The notes: generated by a model not told the origin, from the sequence alone. DNA of 64,000 nucleotides from Paenibacillus pinisoli (GCF_003605435.1 NZ_QXQB01000005.1:124001-188000); one strand, 5' to 3'; numbered from the stretch's first letter, positions 24,554 to 33,169 are shown. A program made the numbers and translations.

Positions 24554-24613
24554 AGCGCACACCTCCTGTTAATCGATAATCAGTTGCTCCTTATGCCAGA
24601 CTTCCAGATATAC

Positions 24614-24651
24614 AAAAAAGGGACTTCCTTTGATAGTACATAAGAAGTCCC
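24614..24651 (-). terminator. Leader terminator (attenuator candidate) before the LysR regulator
   Basis: On the minus strand GGGACTTC (24644-24651) and GAAGTCCC (24620-24627) form an 8-bp stem followed by TTTTTT (24614-24619). It lies downstream of a consensus promoter and 60 bases before the regulator ATG, so it would stop the regulator's own transcript unless read through. Confidence 0.75.
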
Positions 24652-24756
24652 CGGTTATCCGGTAGACGCGTATATGACGGTACCACATCTGTTGTAACGG
24701 TGAGTATCAGCATCTATTTATCCTACAATTCCAATGCAATTACTAAGCTTTAATCG

Positions 24757-24786
24757 ATTATATGCCCGCTACCCAATTTATGTCAA
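24757..24786 (-). promoter_or_regulatory. Consensus sigma-A promoter of the LysR regulator leader
   Basis: Perfect TTGACA (24781-24786) and TATAAT (24757-24762) on the minus strand with an 18-base spacer. Transcription would start near 24750 and produce a ~200-base leader containing the terminator hairpin and the sequence GTGGTACCG (24678-24686). Confidence 0.75.
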
Positions 24787-24811
24787 TGGAATATTTGGCG
24801 AATCGGACTGG

Positions 24812-25276
24812 CTACAACGTCAAGCTGTAATGAAGAAAAGCCTCGTCGCGCTCAAATCCGAATTTCTCGTACAAGGCTTGAGCGGTTGTGTTATCCGGCG
24901 CAGTCGATAGCTCGATCCCTTTCGCCCCCGTTAACTGCCCATAGCGCTTCGCTTGCTCCAGCAGCAGCCGCGCAGCACCGCGGTCGCGTGCATTCTCTTG
25001 CACATAAAGGTCATTCAAGATCCAGGCGCGTTTCATCGAGATGGACGAAAAAACGGGATACAATTGGGTAAAGCCAATAGCCCTTCCAGTTGCCTGATCA
25101 ATGGCGATGAAGATGACGGATTGCATATGATCGAATCGGTCAAGCAAGAATTCTCTTGCGCCTGCCAGGTCTGATGACTGGCCGTAAAATCCGCGGTAAG
25201 CATCGAATAGCGAAGCTACTTCATCCAGGTGCTTCAATGCAGCTTGCTGTACAATAATAGACGGTTGATAGGACAT
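24812..25276 (-). CDS. GNAT-family acetyltransferase
   Basis: A 154-residue GNAT protein. WILNDLYVQENARDRGAARLLLEQAKRYG holds the beta-4/acetyl-CoA R-x-x-G-x-A loop, and STAPDNTTAQALYEKFGFERDE is the C-terminal signature. The ATG at 25276 has GGAGG upstream; an earlier ATG at 25321 lacks one. It lies upstream of the regulator promoter and is transcribed separately. Its substrate (small molecule or protein amine) cannot be read. No link to the salvage operon is visible except proximity. Confidence 0.82.
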   Translation of the reverse strand: MSYQPSIIVQQAALKHLDEVASLFDAYRGFYGQSSDLAGAREFLLDRFDHMQSVIFIAIDQATGRAIGFTQLYPVFSSISMKRAWILNDLYVQENARDRGAARLLLEQAKRYGQLTGAKGIELSTAPDNTTAQALYEKFGFERDEAFLHYSLTL

Positions 25277-25408
25277 GATTACTATACCTCCCTGCCTGCC
25301 GGCATGTAATGGCTTAATCATACACTTCAGACAGGGAGCCGCCTATGAAGTTCCTGCTCATTTCTTTGCATTCTTTTCCCCGATAGAAAAGGATAGGTAC
25401 GTTGTCAG

Positions 25409-25879
25409 CTAGCCCTGCACATGCGCATCCGGGGCTTTATCCGCAACCAAATTCAATAGGATGCCATGCTCCAGATAAGCCTTGAGTCCGCATAGTACCA
25501 TCGTATAGCCGCCCATGGAATCAATCGCCTGCAGCACAATTTCATCGCCCGCACCCGCGAAGCCGGAATGTGAGATCGTGACAAAAGTGCCGTCTTCATC
25601 CCTGGTTGTAAAGGTTACTTCAGTAATGGTATGGTCTGACGACCATTCAAGAAGCAAATACTCGTTTTTGCGGAGTTCCTTCACTTTCACGATATCCGAC
25701 ACTCCGTACATCTCCCAATCCCATTTCACATGACTGGCCTTCTCGAGTCTGCCGCTGCTTTTGGTAAACCAGAACTTTGTGGTCGCCTCTGGATTAACGA
25801 ACGCTTCAAACACTTCGTACGCCGGCCTTCGGATAAGCATTTCCGCTTTTACAACAGGAAACTCATGAGCAATCGTCAT
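25409..25879 (-). CDS. SRPBCC/AHSA1-family protein
   Basis: A 156-residue START-like (SRPBCC, activator of Hsp90 ATPase homolog 1-like) protein. AEMLIRRPAYEVFEAFVNPEATTKFWFTKSSGRLE is the usual N-terminal signature, HVKWDWEMYGVSDIVKVKEL follows, and the long C-terminal helix includes MVLCGLKAYLEHG. Such proteins have a hydrophobic cavity and are often of unknown function in Bacillales. I chose ATG 25879, because a GGGAGAGGG stretch stands just before it and the upstream part from 25927 is not family-like. It is a single-gene unit. Confidence 0.8.
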   Translation of the reverse strand: MTIAHEFPVVKAEMLIRRPAYEVFEAFVNPEATTKFWFTKSSGRLEKASHVKWDWEMYGVSDIVKVKELRKNEYLLLEWSSDHTITEVTFTTRDEDGTFVTISHSGFAGAGDEIVLQAIDSMGGYTMVLCGLKAYLEHGILLNLVADKAPDAHVQG

Positions 25880-26053
25880 ATCCCTCTCCCTTTCATCAAT
25901 GAAATAGCAGGTTACCCATATATCCATGTTGACTCACGATAAATAATTAATATTATTAATCATTAACCCTGATAATAGTTTAGTCTTATATAATAAGTAT
26001 ATCATTTCCGGGCATGTGTGCACAAAAGAAGATAGCGGTTCCAATCTGCCGAT

Positions 26054-26653
26054 CTAGGAAGAAGAGTACGGCGCCCCATCGATCGGATAGACGGTTACCT
26101 TGTTCCAAATTCTTACCCAATTTTTCTTATGAATACGCTCCATGTAGATTTTCGCTCGTTCATCCGCTTCCAGAAAGTAAGGTGTCGGCTTTACATATAA
26201 ACCTAATACATCTTCTATTCCGCAAGGCGCAGCGAGAATAACTTCACCTTGCCCGTTGAGTGACAGCCCCAATGCCGTTGCCGTCTCCGGAAATTTGGAG
26301 ATGGCATCAACCGAGGAATCGTAGGGCGGAATTTGGTTCACGAGATGCATTCTCGCTTCATTTTTGACTGACCAAGGGATGGAAGGATCCAGCACTTTAA
26401 GTCTCTGCTCAAGCTGCTTTTCCGTTTCTTCATCGACATGAAGGCTGTCGAAGTAAATAACGTCCACATCAGGCAACGGCGTTCTGGTGGCGAATCCATG
26501 CAGAGTATCCCATATCTTCGAACGAACAAAGCCTGCACAAACCCACCAGTCCGGCAGACAAAGCGACTCTGCATGCCGCAAGATGGCCATCATCCACTTG
26601 TCCTCCTCAACGATTCTAATAACATCAGCTTCATTTTCTAATTTCATGACCAT
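26054..26653 (-). CDS. Nucleotidyltransferase-like protein (DUF925/NTP_transf_6 type)
   Basis: A ~199-residue protein with WWVCAGFVRSKIWDTLHG followed by TPLPDVDVIYFD, the paired aspartates of the nucleotidyltransferase fold (as in the uncharacterised DUF925 family). IEDVLGLYVKPTPYF and the C-terminal RIHKKNWVRIWNKV complete the family pattern. The start is ATG 26653 (GGAG six bases upstream); ATG 26647 is possible. Substrate unknown. It sits alone between unrelated genes, with no sign of a partner toxin or antitoxin. Confidence 0.78.
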   Translation of the reverse strand: MVMKLENEADVIRIVEEDKWMMAILRHAESLCLPDWWVCAGFVRSKIWDTLHGFATRTPLPDVDVIYFDSLHVDEETEKQLEQRLKVLDPSIPWSVKNEARMHLVNQIPPYDSSVDAISKFPETATALGLSLNGQGEVILAAPCGIEDVLGLYVKPTPYFLEADERAKIYMERIHKKNWVRIWNKVTVYPIDGAPYSSS

Positions 26654-26776
26654 CCGCCTCTCCGAACATATATTCCCATTATACCATAAAAAAACACCCC
26701 TGCGATTCATGTCGCTAAGGGCGCTAACGAAGGGAGTTATAGCATTATGATCCCGGATGATGTGCCGTGTGATAGG

Positions 26777-28129
26777 TTATGATGAATAATCTACTCCTGC
26801 GCCAAGCAGACGCAGCCGCTCGAAGTAATCGGGACAAGTCTTCGACACGCATCCCGGGTCGAAGATAGCGATTCCGTCTGCTCTAAGACCGATGAGCGAC
26901 AACGCCATGGCCATACGGTGGTCGTCATGCGAGTCAAGCACAGCCGGAACCGGTGTCCCCGGATAGACGGTCAACCCGTCGGGATGCTCCTCCACTTTAA
27001 CCTGAAGCTTGCGCAGCTCCGTACATATTGCAGCGATACGGTCGCATTCATGATGCCGGATATGGGCTGCATCCTTTAGCCGGATAGGAGCATCTGCGAA
27101 TAGCGCAAGGACCGCTATCGTCAGCGTCTGGTCGGACCATCGCTCCATGCTGAGCTCGAAGCCGCCGCGGAGCCGAGCTGTGCCTATAACTTCGACATAA
27201 CCAATTCCGCGTGTTACCGAGCACCCCATTTGCTCCAATACGTCCAGCAATTCGATGTCCGGTTGCCGGGTAGCAGCCGCATCCATGCCCTCCGTCCGAA
27301 TGCGTCCGCCTGTCATAGCTGCCGCTGCCCAGAAGTAACAGCTGGTCGATATATCCGGCTCGAGTTCGATGGACTGAGCGGCATATTTTCCTGCGGGAAT
27401 AGAGTATGAGCTGTCCGCTTCTTGCACCCGGATGCCAAATCGGCTCATCAGCTCAATCGTCATGTTGACGTAATCCTTTTGTATAGTCGAGCCTTGAAGC
27501 TCTAACGTAATGGATTGTCGGGCATACGGTGCGGCTAATAGCAGTCCGCTGATGAACTGGCTGGATAGATGACCTGGAATCTCGACTCTCCCGCCCTTCA
27601 AGCCTCTAGCTTCCAGAATAAAAGGATACGCATGCTCCTGATTCAGAAAACGAATTTCAGCACCTTGATTGATTAATGCCGTTAACAAATGAGCAATCGG
27701 CCGCTCCTCCATCCGCTTGCTGCCTCTTAAGGTCCAGGAACCGTGTCCAGCCGCAAGCGCGCCTGGCAAGAAACGGGCTACGGTTCCGGCCGCTCCGACA
27801 TACAGCTCTCCCTCCTTCACAGGCCAATCGCCACCGCAGCCGGCTACGATTGCTGATTCTCCTTCGACTGTGATGCTGATACCTAACCTTTGCAAGCTTT
27901 CGATACACCAATAGGCGTCATCGCTCCTTAGGATGCCGTTAATTCGCGAGGTGCCGTCCGCCATTGCCGCTAGAATTAACGCGCGATTCGTCAGGCTTTT
28001 GCTTCCTGAGATACGGACAATGCCCTCAACCTGCTGCTGCGGCGGGCTTAAGCTCACTTGCTTAATGCCTGAATTCGCAGACCACGGGGAACGTGCCGCC
28101 ATATCTGGCATGCTGCTTATCTGATCCAT
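26777..28129 (-). CDS. aroA: EPSP synthase (3-phosphoshikimate 1-carboxyvinyltransferase), divergent form
   Basis: A 450-residue EPSP synthase of the shikimate pathway. Present are SGSKSLTNRAL (K44), GAAGTVARFL in place of the usual GNAGTAxRxL, KRMEERPI, SSQFISGLLLAAPYA, WSDQTLTIAVLALF, SHDDHRMAMAL and VSKTCPDYFERL. One conserved site differs: the usual K-E-[ST]-D-R motif reads H360-E-C-D-R, so the lysine that contacts the phosphoenolpyruvate side of the active site in the E. coli enzyme is histidine. No other aro gene is adjacent; instead a LysR regulator is transcribed divergently. It may be the main AroA, a paralog, or an enzyme on a related substrate. Confidence 0.87.
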   Translation of the reverse strand: MDQISSMPDMAARSPWSANSGIKQVSLSPPQQQVEGIVRISGSKSLTNRALILAAMADGTSRINGILRSDDAYWCIESLQRLGISITVEGESAIVAGCGGDWPVKEGELYVGAAGTVARFLPGALAAGHGSWTLRGSKRMEERPIAHLLTALINQGAEIRFLNQEHAYPFILEARGLKGGRVEIPGHLSSQFISGLLLAAPYARQSITLELQGSTIQKDYVNMTIELMSRFGIRVQEADSSYSIPAGKYAAQSIELEPDISTSCYFWAAAAMTGGRIRTEGMDAAATRQPDIELLDVLEQMGCSVTRGIGYVEVIGTARLRGGFELSMERWSDQTLTIAVLALFADAPIRLKDAAHIRHHECDRIAAICTELRKLQVKVEEHPDGLTVYPGTPVPAVLDSHDDHRMAMALSLIGLRADGIAIFDPGCVSKTCPDYFERLRLLGAGVDYSS

Positions 28130-28150
28130 ATCTGCTCTCTCCTCTGCTCA

Positions 28151-28179
28151 TTGATTGACTGCCCTGAGTTGATTATAAT
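28151..28179 (+). promoter_or_regulatory. Promoter of the LysR gene divergent from aroA
   Basis: TTGATT (28151-28156) and TATAAT (28174-28179) with a 17-base spacer lie about 60 bases before the LysR ATG. The region between the two divergent genes is only 111 bases, so the regulator probably controls both promoters from here. Confidence 0.6.
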
Positions 28180-28240
28180 GAGAGCAAAGGAATAGAGGAA
28201 ATACCAGTTATCTATATTTGTTATAAAGGCGGTCTATATC

Positions 28241-29125
28241 ATGATTAATCTGGAATGGTATCGTATTTTTCTGCAGACTGCGAGGCAAGGGAACTTGACG
28301 AAGGCTGCCCAGCAGCTTCATATTACTCAGCCATCGGTAAGCTATGCGATCAAGCAGATGGAGGACGCGCTTGGACTGAAGCTGTTCCACCGCATGTCCA
28401 AAGGTGTATCGTTAACGGAAGAAGGCAGAGCGCTGCTCGCTTATGTGGAGCAATCCTTCTCGCTGCTGGATGCCGGACAGCATTACATTCGGGAGATGAA
28501 GCAGCTGAATGAAGGCGAGCTGCGCATCGGGGCAAGCGACTCCCTGATCAAGCATGTGCTACTTCCATATTTGAACCGGTATCATCAGCAGTATCCGGGC
28601 ATCCGCATTCGGCTGTCGCACGGCAAGTCGCCGGATATCGCGAGCCGGCTGAAGGACGGCCTGCTGGATTGCGGAATCGTACATATGCCGCTAGTTGATC
28701 CTATGCTTCAAATTGAGGAGCTTGCTTCCTTTGAGCATTGTTTTGTTGTCGGCAAGCGGTTTAAGGAATGGTCGAATCGAGTACTCAATTCTCAGGAGCT
28801 GGCGAAATTGCCGCTGCTCATGATGTCGCCGGGCAGCAGCACCAGAAGCGCCATCGATGAGTGGCTGACACGCAGAGGCGTAGAGATGAAGCCGGATATT
28901 GAGCTTGGAAGCGTTGATCTGTTGATTGAATTTGCTATGCTGGGGTACGGCGCTGCATTTATCAACCGTTCGTTTATTCAAGAGGAAGTAAAGGCTGGCG
29001 AGCTGTTCGAGCTCCGGCTGGAGGAGGCCCTTCCCTCCCGCAGCATAGGGCTGGCCTTGCGCCGGGACATGAACCTGTCGATAGCGGCAGAAAGCTTCGT
29101 CCGGATGCTAGCGAGCCAGAGCTAA
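28241..29125 (+). CDS. LysR-family transcriptional regulator next to aroA
   Basis: A 294-residue LysR-type regulator: MINLEWYRIFLQTARQGNLTKAAQQLHITQPSVSYAIKQME is the helix-turn-helix, and GELRIGASDSLIKHVLLPYL starts the ligand domain. AAAGGCGG eight bases before the ATG is the ribosome-binding site. LysR proteins often control the gene transcribed away from them, so the divergent EPSP synthase is the natural target. The co-inducer is unknown. It ends four bases into the opposite-strand acetyltransferase gene. Confidence 0.88.
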   Translation: MINLEWYRIFLQTARQGNLTKAAQQLHITQPSVSYAIKQMEDALGLKLFHRMSKGVSLTEEGRALLAYVEQSFSLLDAGQHYIREMKQLNEGELRIGASDSLIKHVLLPYLNRYHQQYPGIRIRLSHGKSPDIASRLKDGLLDCGIVHMPLVDPMLQIEELASFEHCFVVGKRFKEWSNRVLNSQELAKLPLLMMSPGSSTRSAIDEWLTRRGVEMKPDIELGSVDLLIEFAMLGYGAAFINRSFIQEEVKAGELFELRLEEALPSRSIGLALRRDMNLSIAAESFVRMLASQS

Positions 29126-29577
29126 GCCTTAGATTTTGCGAGGTATACTAACGTGAGATTTTCGTTTATCGGAATCTCCTTGAGCTTGATATAGCCTAGC
29201 CGTTCATATAACGCCAGGTTTTTCAAGCTCTTATGTCCAGTGAACAATTCGCATCGATGAATGTTGGCATCCCAGCGCTCGATGGCTTGCATCAGCTTCG
29301 TGCCAATGCCTTGATTTTGGCGGGACTGAGCTACGATCAGCTTGCCGATCGACAGCACGCCGTCTTGAATCCGTCCCCTCACCGAGCCAACAATGCGTCC
29401 ATTCAGCTCAGCCTTCAGGAAAACACCAGCGGCAAATTCCAGCTCCAGCTCTTCGATCGTCTGCGTAAGGGGCTGAATGCTGTAGTCTTGATACAGCTCC
29501 GCTTCGCTTTGGTAAGCTTCGTATTGCAGCTGCAAGATAGCGCTCAGGTCTGTCGACTGGGCTGCACGAATGCTCAT
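29122..29577 (-). CDS. GNAT-family acetyltransferase
   Basis: A 151-residue GNAT protein. SIGKLIVAQSRQNQGIGTKLMQAIERW carries the Q-x-x-G-x-G acetyl-CoA loop and TGHKSLKNLALYERLGYIKLKE the C-terminal motif. The ATG (29577) overlaps the stop of the membrane-protein gene as ATGA, so the two are co-translated. Its 3' end overlaps the LysR stop on the other strand by four bases (convergent ends). Substrate unknown. Confidence 0.85.
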   Translation of the reverse strand: MSIRAAQSTDLSAILQLQYEAYQSEAELYQDYSIQPLTQTIEELELEFAAGVFLKAELNGRIVGSVRGRIQDGVLSIGKLIVAQSRQNQGIGTKLMQAIERWDANIHRCELFTGHKSLKNLALYERLGYIKLKEIPINENLTLVYLAKSKA

Positions 29578-30098
29578 GCCGGATTCCCCCAAATCTTTTC
29601 TAATAGAATATGAGTGCCGTAACCTAGCAGAAAAGCCGACCCCATTACAAGGAGATAAGCAATCCTCTGGAAAAGGAAACCATTGAACAGTGAGCTGATG
29701 CCAACTGCTGACTTTATAGTGAGCTTGGATGTGAGCTTGCGAAACAAAAAGAAGATATAGAGCATATAAGGCAATGAAGCTGTGATGACCAGCAAAATTT
29801 CATGGTCCCCACTATCCATCCGGCCATAGACAATACGGGACATGATTGTACTGCCGGTAAAAAGGGTAAAGAAAATCAAACGGTTGACGCGCTCGCTTGG
29901 CTTGTCGTCCATATAATCGTCCAACCATAAGACTAGAATGACGGTAACGAACATGTAGACGATGACGCCGCTTGTTTTCATGTAAACCGCAAATTCAGGG
30001 TAAATATAAAAGCTCACCCAAAAAGCCAGGCATGAAAAGAGAAGTCCATACCTGATAAGTCTAATTACCGTTAGATAAGCAATCCGTTCTGCAGCCAA
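29574..30098 (-). CDS. Uncharacterised integral membrane protein
   Basis: About 174 residues with five hydrophobic segments (for example LIRYGLLFSCLAFWVSFYIYP, VIVYMFVTVILVLWL, ASLPYMLYIFFLFRKL and AYLLVMGSAFLLGYGTHILL). I recognise no family. I place the start at TTG 30098, because GGAGG stands nine bases before it; the ATG at 30140 would overlap the upstream acetyltransferase and has no ribosome-binding site. It is sandwiched between two acetyltransferase genes on the same strand, the downstream one translationally coupled, suggesting a three-gene unit of unknown purpose. Confidence 0.65.
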   Translation of the reverse strand: MAAERIAYLTVIRLIRYGLLFSCLAFWVSFYIYPEFAVYMKTSGVIVYMFVTVILVLWLDDYMDDKPSERVNRLIFFTLFTGSTIMSRIVYGRMDSGDHEILLVITASLPYMLYIFFLFRKLTSKLTIKSAVGISSLFNGFLFQRIAYLLVMGSAFLLGYGTHILLEKIWGNPA

Positions 30099-30118
30099 GC
30101 TCGAACTCCTCCCCTGTC

Positions 30119-30595
30119 CTAGAGGTCCTTCATAAACCATGCGTCACATGCATAATGCTCTGAGCCGGCGAGCGGCTCGTCAAGCTGTTTGAATCCGTGT
30201 TTGGCATAAAAACGGTTAGCAGCCCCCATTGTCTGAAGCGTCTCCAGGTAACATTGCTTGTATTGCTGGCTTGCATAGTCTAGAGCCGTATGAAGCAGCG
30301 GTCCGGCTATCCCCGTCCCTCTAACCTGTGGCAGCAAATACATCTTCTGCAGTTCACAGAGCGTATCCGATTCCCCAAATGACGCAATTCCGCAGCCGCC
30401 TACAACTTGTCCATCCAGCTCGACGACCCAATAAGAGGCATGCTGATGCTGGTCATAATAATGAAATAAATCGGATAAGCTCGCATCCTCCCATGCCAAG
30501 CCCGCTCGATTGCCGCCGAATTCAATCAGGCAGCTGCGAACGACCAGCTCGATCGCCGTGTTATCTTCCTTGCGCAAATTCCGTATGATTGCCAT
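30119..30595 (-). CDS. GNAT-family acetyltransferase
   Basis: A 158-residue GNAT protein, YYDQHQHASYWVVELDGQVVGGCGIASF then CELQKMYLLPQVRGTGIAGPLLHTALDYA, with the R-x-x-G-x-A acetyl-CoA loop and LQTMGAANRFYAKHGFKQLDEPL at the end. It resembles the YjgM/putative acetyltransferase group. ATG 30595 has AAGGGAGA upstream; the ATG at 30631 does not. First gene of a small minus-strand unit. Confidence 0.85.
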   Translation of the reverse strand: MAIIRNLRKEDNTAIELVVRSCLIEFGGNRAGLAWEDASLSDLFHYYDQHQHASYWVVELDGQVVGGCGIASFGESDTLCELQKMYLLPQVRGTGIAGPLLHTALDYASQQYKQCYLETLQTMGAANRFYAKHGFKQLDEPLAGSEHYACDAWFMKDL

Positions 30596-30756
30596 GATGT
30601 CTCCCTTGTGGCTGATTTGCCAAAAAATCATGTATGAAATGAGGCATACAGCCGCATAATCTATAAGTATAAATGATTGGTTGGAACGATACTGCGTGCA
30701 GCGGCCCAGCGGCTAACGACAGTACCCTATCTAATGATAATAAGGAGGACATAACA

Positions 30757-31299
30757 ATGTCAAAGCTGAATATCGGAATTATTCTCGGAAGCACGCGTCA
30801 AGGACGCGTCAGTCCGCAGGTAGGCGAGTGGGTAAAAGGAATTGCGGATAAGCGAGGCGACGCGAACTATGAAATCGTCGATATCGCGGATTATAAGCTT
30901 CCTCTGCTCGGCGAAGAAGATGCGACAGAACAAGCCACGAAGTGGAATACGAAGCTGGCGAGCCTGGACGGCTTCGTCTTTATTGTGCAGGAATATAACC
31001 ACAGCATCAGCGGCGCGCTCAAGAATGCGATTGATTACGCGCGTGAAGCTTGGAACAACAAGGCTGCAGGCTTCGTCAGCTATGGCTCGGTCGGAGGCGC
31101 GCGCGCCGTAGAGCATCTGAGAGGCATTCTGGGCGAAGTGTCCGTAGCCGATGTTCGCGTTCATGCGGCATTGTCGCTGTTCACAGACTTCGAGAACGGT
31201 ACGGTATTCAAGCCGGCAGACTTGCATTTGACCAATGTGAACGCCATGCTTGATCAAGTTATTGCTTGGAGCGGAGCGCTCAAGACGCTTCGTTCCTAG
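30757..31299 (+). CDS. NADPH-dependent FMN reductase (azoreductase/chromate-reductase-like)
   Basis: A 180-residue flavodoxin-fold reductase. IILGSTRQGRVSPQVGEWV is the FMN-phosphate-binding N-terminus, VFIVQEYNHSISGALKNAIDYA is the FMN/active-site segment (QEYNxS.P/GxLKNAID), and VSYGSVGGARAVEHLR closes the flavin pocket. These enzymes reduce quinones, azo dyes or chromate, or supply FMNH2. ATG 30757 has AAGGAGG eight bases upstream, so the 28-residue upstream extension is rejected. A strong terminator follows. It could supply reduced flavin to the monooxygenases elsewhere in the window, but that is speculation. Confidence 0.9.
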   Translation: MSKLNIGIILGSTRQGRVSPQVGEWVKGIADKRGDANYEIVDIADYKLPLLGEEDATEQATKWNTKLASLDGFVFIVQEYNHSISGALKNAIDYAREAWNNKAAGFVSYGSVGGARAVEHLRGILGEVSVADVRVHAALSLFTDFENGTVFKPADLHLTNVNAMLDQVIAWSGALKTLRS

Positions 31300-31317
31300 G
31301 CCAAAGCGAATGGATCA

Positions 31318-31353
31318 GCACCCCGCATATTCGATTGGGCGGGGTGCTTCTTT
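31318..31353 (+). terminator. Intrinsic terminator of the FMN reductase gene
   Basis: GCACCCCGC (31318-31326) pairs with GCGGGGTGC (31339-31347) and is followed by TTCTTT, 19 bases after the stop codon. Confidence 0.9.
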
Positions 31354-31371
31354 ATGTTCCTTAGCCATTGG

Positions 31372-33081
31372 CTAGTCGATCGCTATATAGTCTACAGACT
31401 TTCTTTCCGTAGAATGCCAGTACACGATCTCCCCCTTTGGCGTCCACGCGATCACTGGCCCTGACCCAAGCTTGCGCGCTTGCTGCTCCTCCCGGTCGAT
31501 AAGCCAGCTGCCTAAGCCGCCTCCCAAAGAAACAGCAGCAAACCGTTCCCCAGCCTCTTCGGACCTTGGAAGCATCCGATAGATATCCGTTTCACTCCAT
31601 CCGTCGATAGATGCCCGTAAAATCGCGCTATCAGCTGCGGACAACGTTTTAATTCCTTCCTTCTTCTGCAATCCCTTCTTGTAATGGAACGTCGCTTTGC
31701 CTCGGAAAAACGCTTCATCCGGGCCGCCGACAATAGGCACCTCAATGGTCTCGTTGTCATTCCATCTCACCGGATAGATGAAATGCCAGCCGTCGCTATG
31801 GCCGCTATACGCCGCTTCCTTGAATTCTGCTACGAGCCCTCCGTCAGCATTAATAATGACCAGATCAGCATAAGGACCCAGGCTTCCGCTTGAATCGGCC
31901 AATATGGCTGCATGCTTCCCATCAGGCGATGCGGCCATGCCGTAGATCAGCCGATCTGTTGTGTAAACTTCCTGCCGCTCGATGCCATTTCCTTCTGCGC
32001 GGTAGACGCTCTTCCATCCCTCGGCTATATAATACCGTTCTTTCGTGCCGCTATATGAAAAAAGATAGGCCATTCCGTAATCGTTCACGTTCACGGCACG
32101 CTCAGCAGCAATAGCTATCTCCTTGGACATAATATCCTCCACATTGCCGGACACCAAATCCAGCCGGTATGCCGGTACATCAAGATTGTAAATGATGATC
32201 TCCGAATCTTGAGGAGCGGAGCTTGCCGGCATAATGGACGCAGCGGTATGGAAAGCATGCTCACGTACGATTTGGCCCTCTGGATCCAGCCATTGAAGGC
32301 CGCTCCAGGCGATTCCTTGGTGTATCTTAATCAACATGCTCTCTGATGGCGAATGGACTTGGAAGTCTTCCCCTGCCATCGTCATGATGCCCTCCAGCTT
32401 GAATTCAGCAGCCGAGCCTTCCGGCAAATGAGGAAATATAATGACGACCCTTCGAGGGTCAGTCCAATTAAGTTTATAGACAGAAGAAGCATCTCCAACA
32501 GGCGGTTGAATGAAGATAGTGGAATGGAGAGCCTCCTCTAAAGACGACTTGTCAATTGCGCGATTCGCTGCCAAGGTGACGGAATCATTAACCTCATCTA
32601 GCGTCAATTTAATGACAGGCTCAGCTTGCTCACCCGCGGGGTCAAGCAGCAATTGTGTCCATTCGGATGTCAGGGACCATGCTCTCGCCCGTTCCTCACC
32701 GGGCAATGTCAGATATACTTTGGCGCTGACATCGGTTGAGGCGGTAGCTGTCAAATCGTTCAGCTCCAGAACCAGCTTGTTCTTCGGAGAAGCCAATTCC
32801 AGCGTATATCGCGCACCGCTGTATTCAGGATCACCGATATAGGAAGGTTTTGCGTTCATTAACGATTCGAGCAATACTTCAATTTCATTAGAAGCAGTGT
32901 GCTCAGCGACTAGATTACGATGTTCATCGAATACGGTTATTGTCTCTATATTCGCAGGCAACGAAATCGCAACCGGCTTGTCATCCCTTTCCGTCTCAGG
33001 TTTAGTGCAAGCCTGCAGAATCAGAATAAACAGCAGCAGGACAACTCCGTATCTCCGCAGCTGTAATCTAGTTTTCATCAT
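31372..33081 (-). CDS. Uncharacterised lipoprotein with probable beta-propeller part
   Basis: A 569-residue lipoprotein: MMKTRLQLRRYGVVLLLFILILQACTKPE is a lipoprotein signal with lipobox LQAC, so the protein should be anchored on the outer face of the membrane. The C-terminal half has repeating segments such as RLIYGMAASPDGKHAAILADSSG and VIAWTPKGEIVYWHSTE that look like blades of a WD40/TolB-like propeller. The N-terminal half contains an Ig-like stretch (VTLAANRAIDKSSLEEAL and VVIIFPHLPEGSAAEFKL). I recognise no named family. The start is ATG 33081 or 33078. It is a single gene. Confidence 0.72.
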   Translation of the reverse strand: MMKTRLQLRRYGVVLLLFILILQACTKPETERDDKPVAISLPANIETITVFDEHRNLVAEHTASNEIEVLLESLMNAKPSYIGDPEYSGARYTLELASPKNKLVLELNDLTATASTDVSAKVYLTLPGEERARAWSLTSEWTQLLLDPAGEQAEPVIKLTLDEVNDSVTLAANRAIDKSSLEEALHSTIFIQPPVGDASSVYKLNWTDPRRVVIIFPHLPEGSAAEFKLEGIMTMAGEDFQVHSPSESMLIKIHQGIAWSGLQWLDPEGQIVREHAFHTAASIMPASSAPQDSEIIIYNLDVPAYRLDLVSGNVEDIMSKEIAIAAERAVNVNDYGMAYLFSYSGTKERYYIAEGWKSVYRAEGNGIERQEVYTTDRLIYGMAASPDGKHAAILADSSGSLGPYADLVIINADGGLVAEFKEAAYSGHSDGWHFIYPVRWNDNETIEVPIVGGPDEAFFRGKATFHYKKGLQKKEGIKTLSAADSAILRASIDGWSETDIYRMLPRSEEAGERFAAVSLGGGLGSWLIDREEQQARKLGSGPVIAWTPKGEIVYWHSTERKSVDYIAID

Positions 33082-33169
33082 CCGTTCCCCCTGATCTCAA
33101 TGCGTATTCATCCATCATTTTCTACTATTTCCTAAACGAAACAGCCCATTAGAAGGTTGCTAGAACATG

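Noticed and set aside
24678..24786. Complete T-box riboswitch upstream of the LysR gene
   Set aside because: The core GTGGTACCG is present and a terminator follows, but only ~70 bases lie between the predicted start and the motif, too short for the stem I/II/III architecture of a classical T-box. Kept only as an attenuator candidate.
25922..26053. Origin-like or mobile-element signature in the AT-rich stretch
   Set aside because: Only AT-rich text with short repeats (ATTAAT); no inverted repeats, DnaA-box cluster or transposase nearby.
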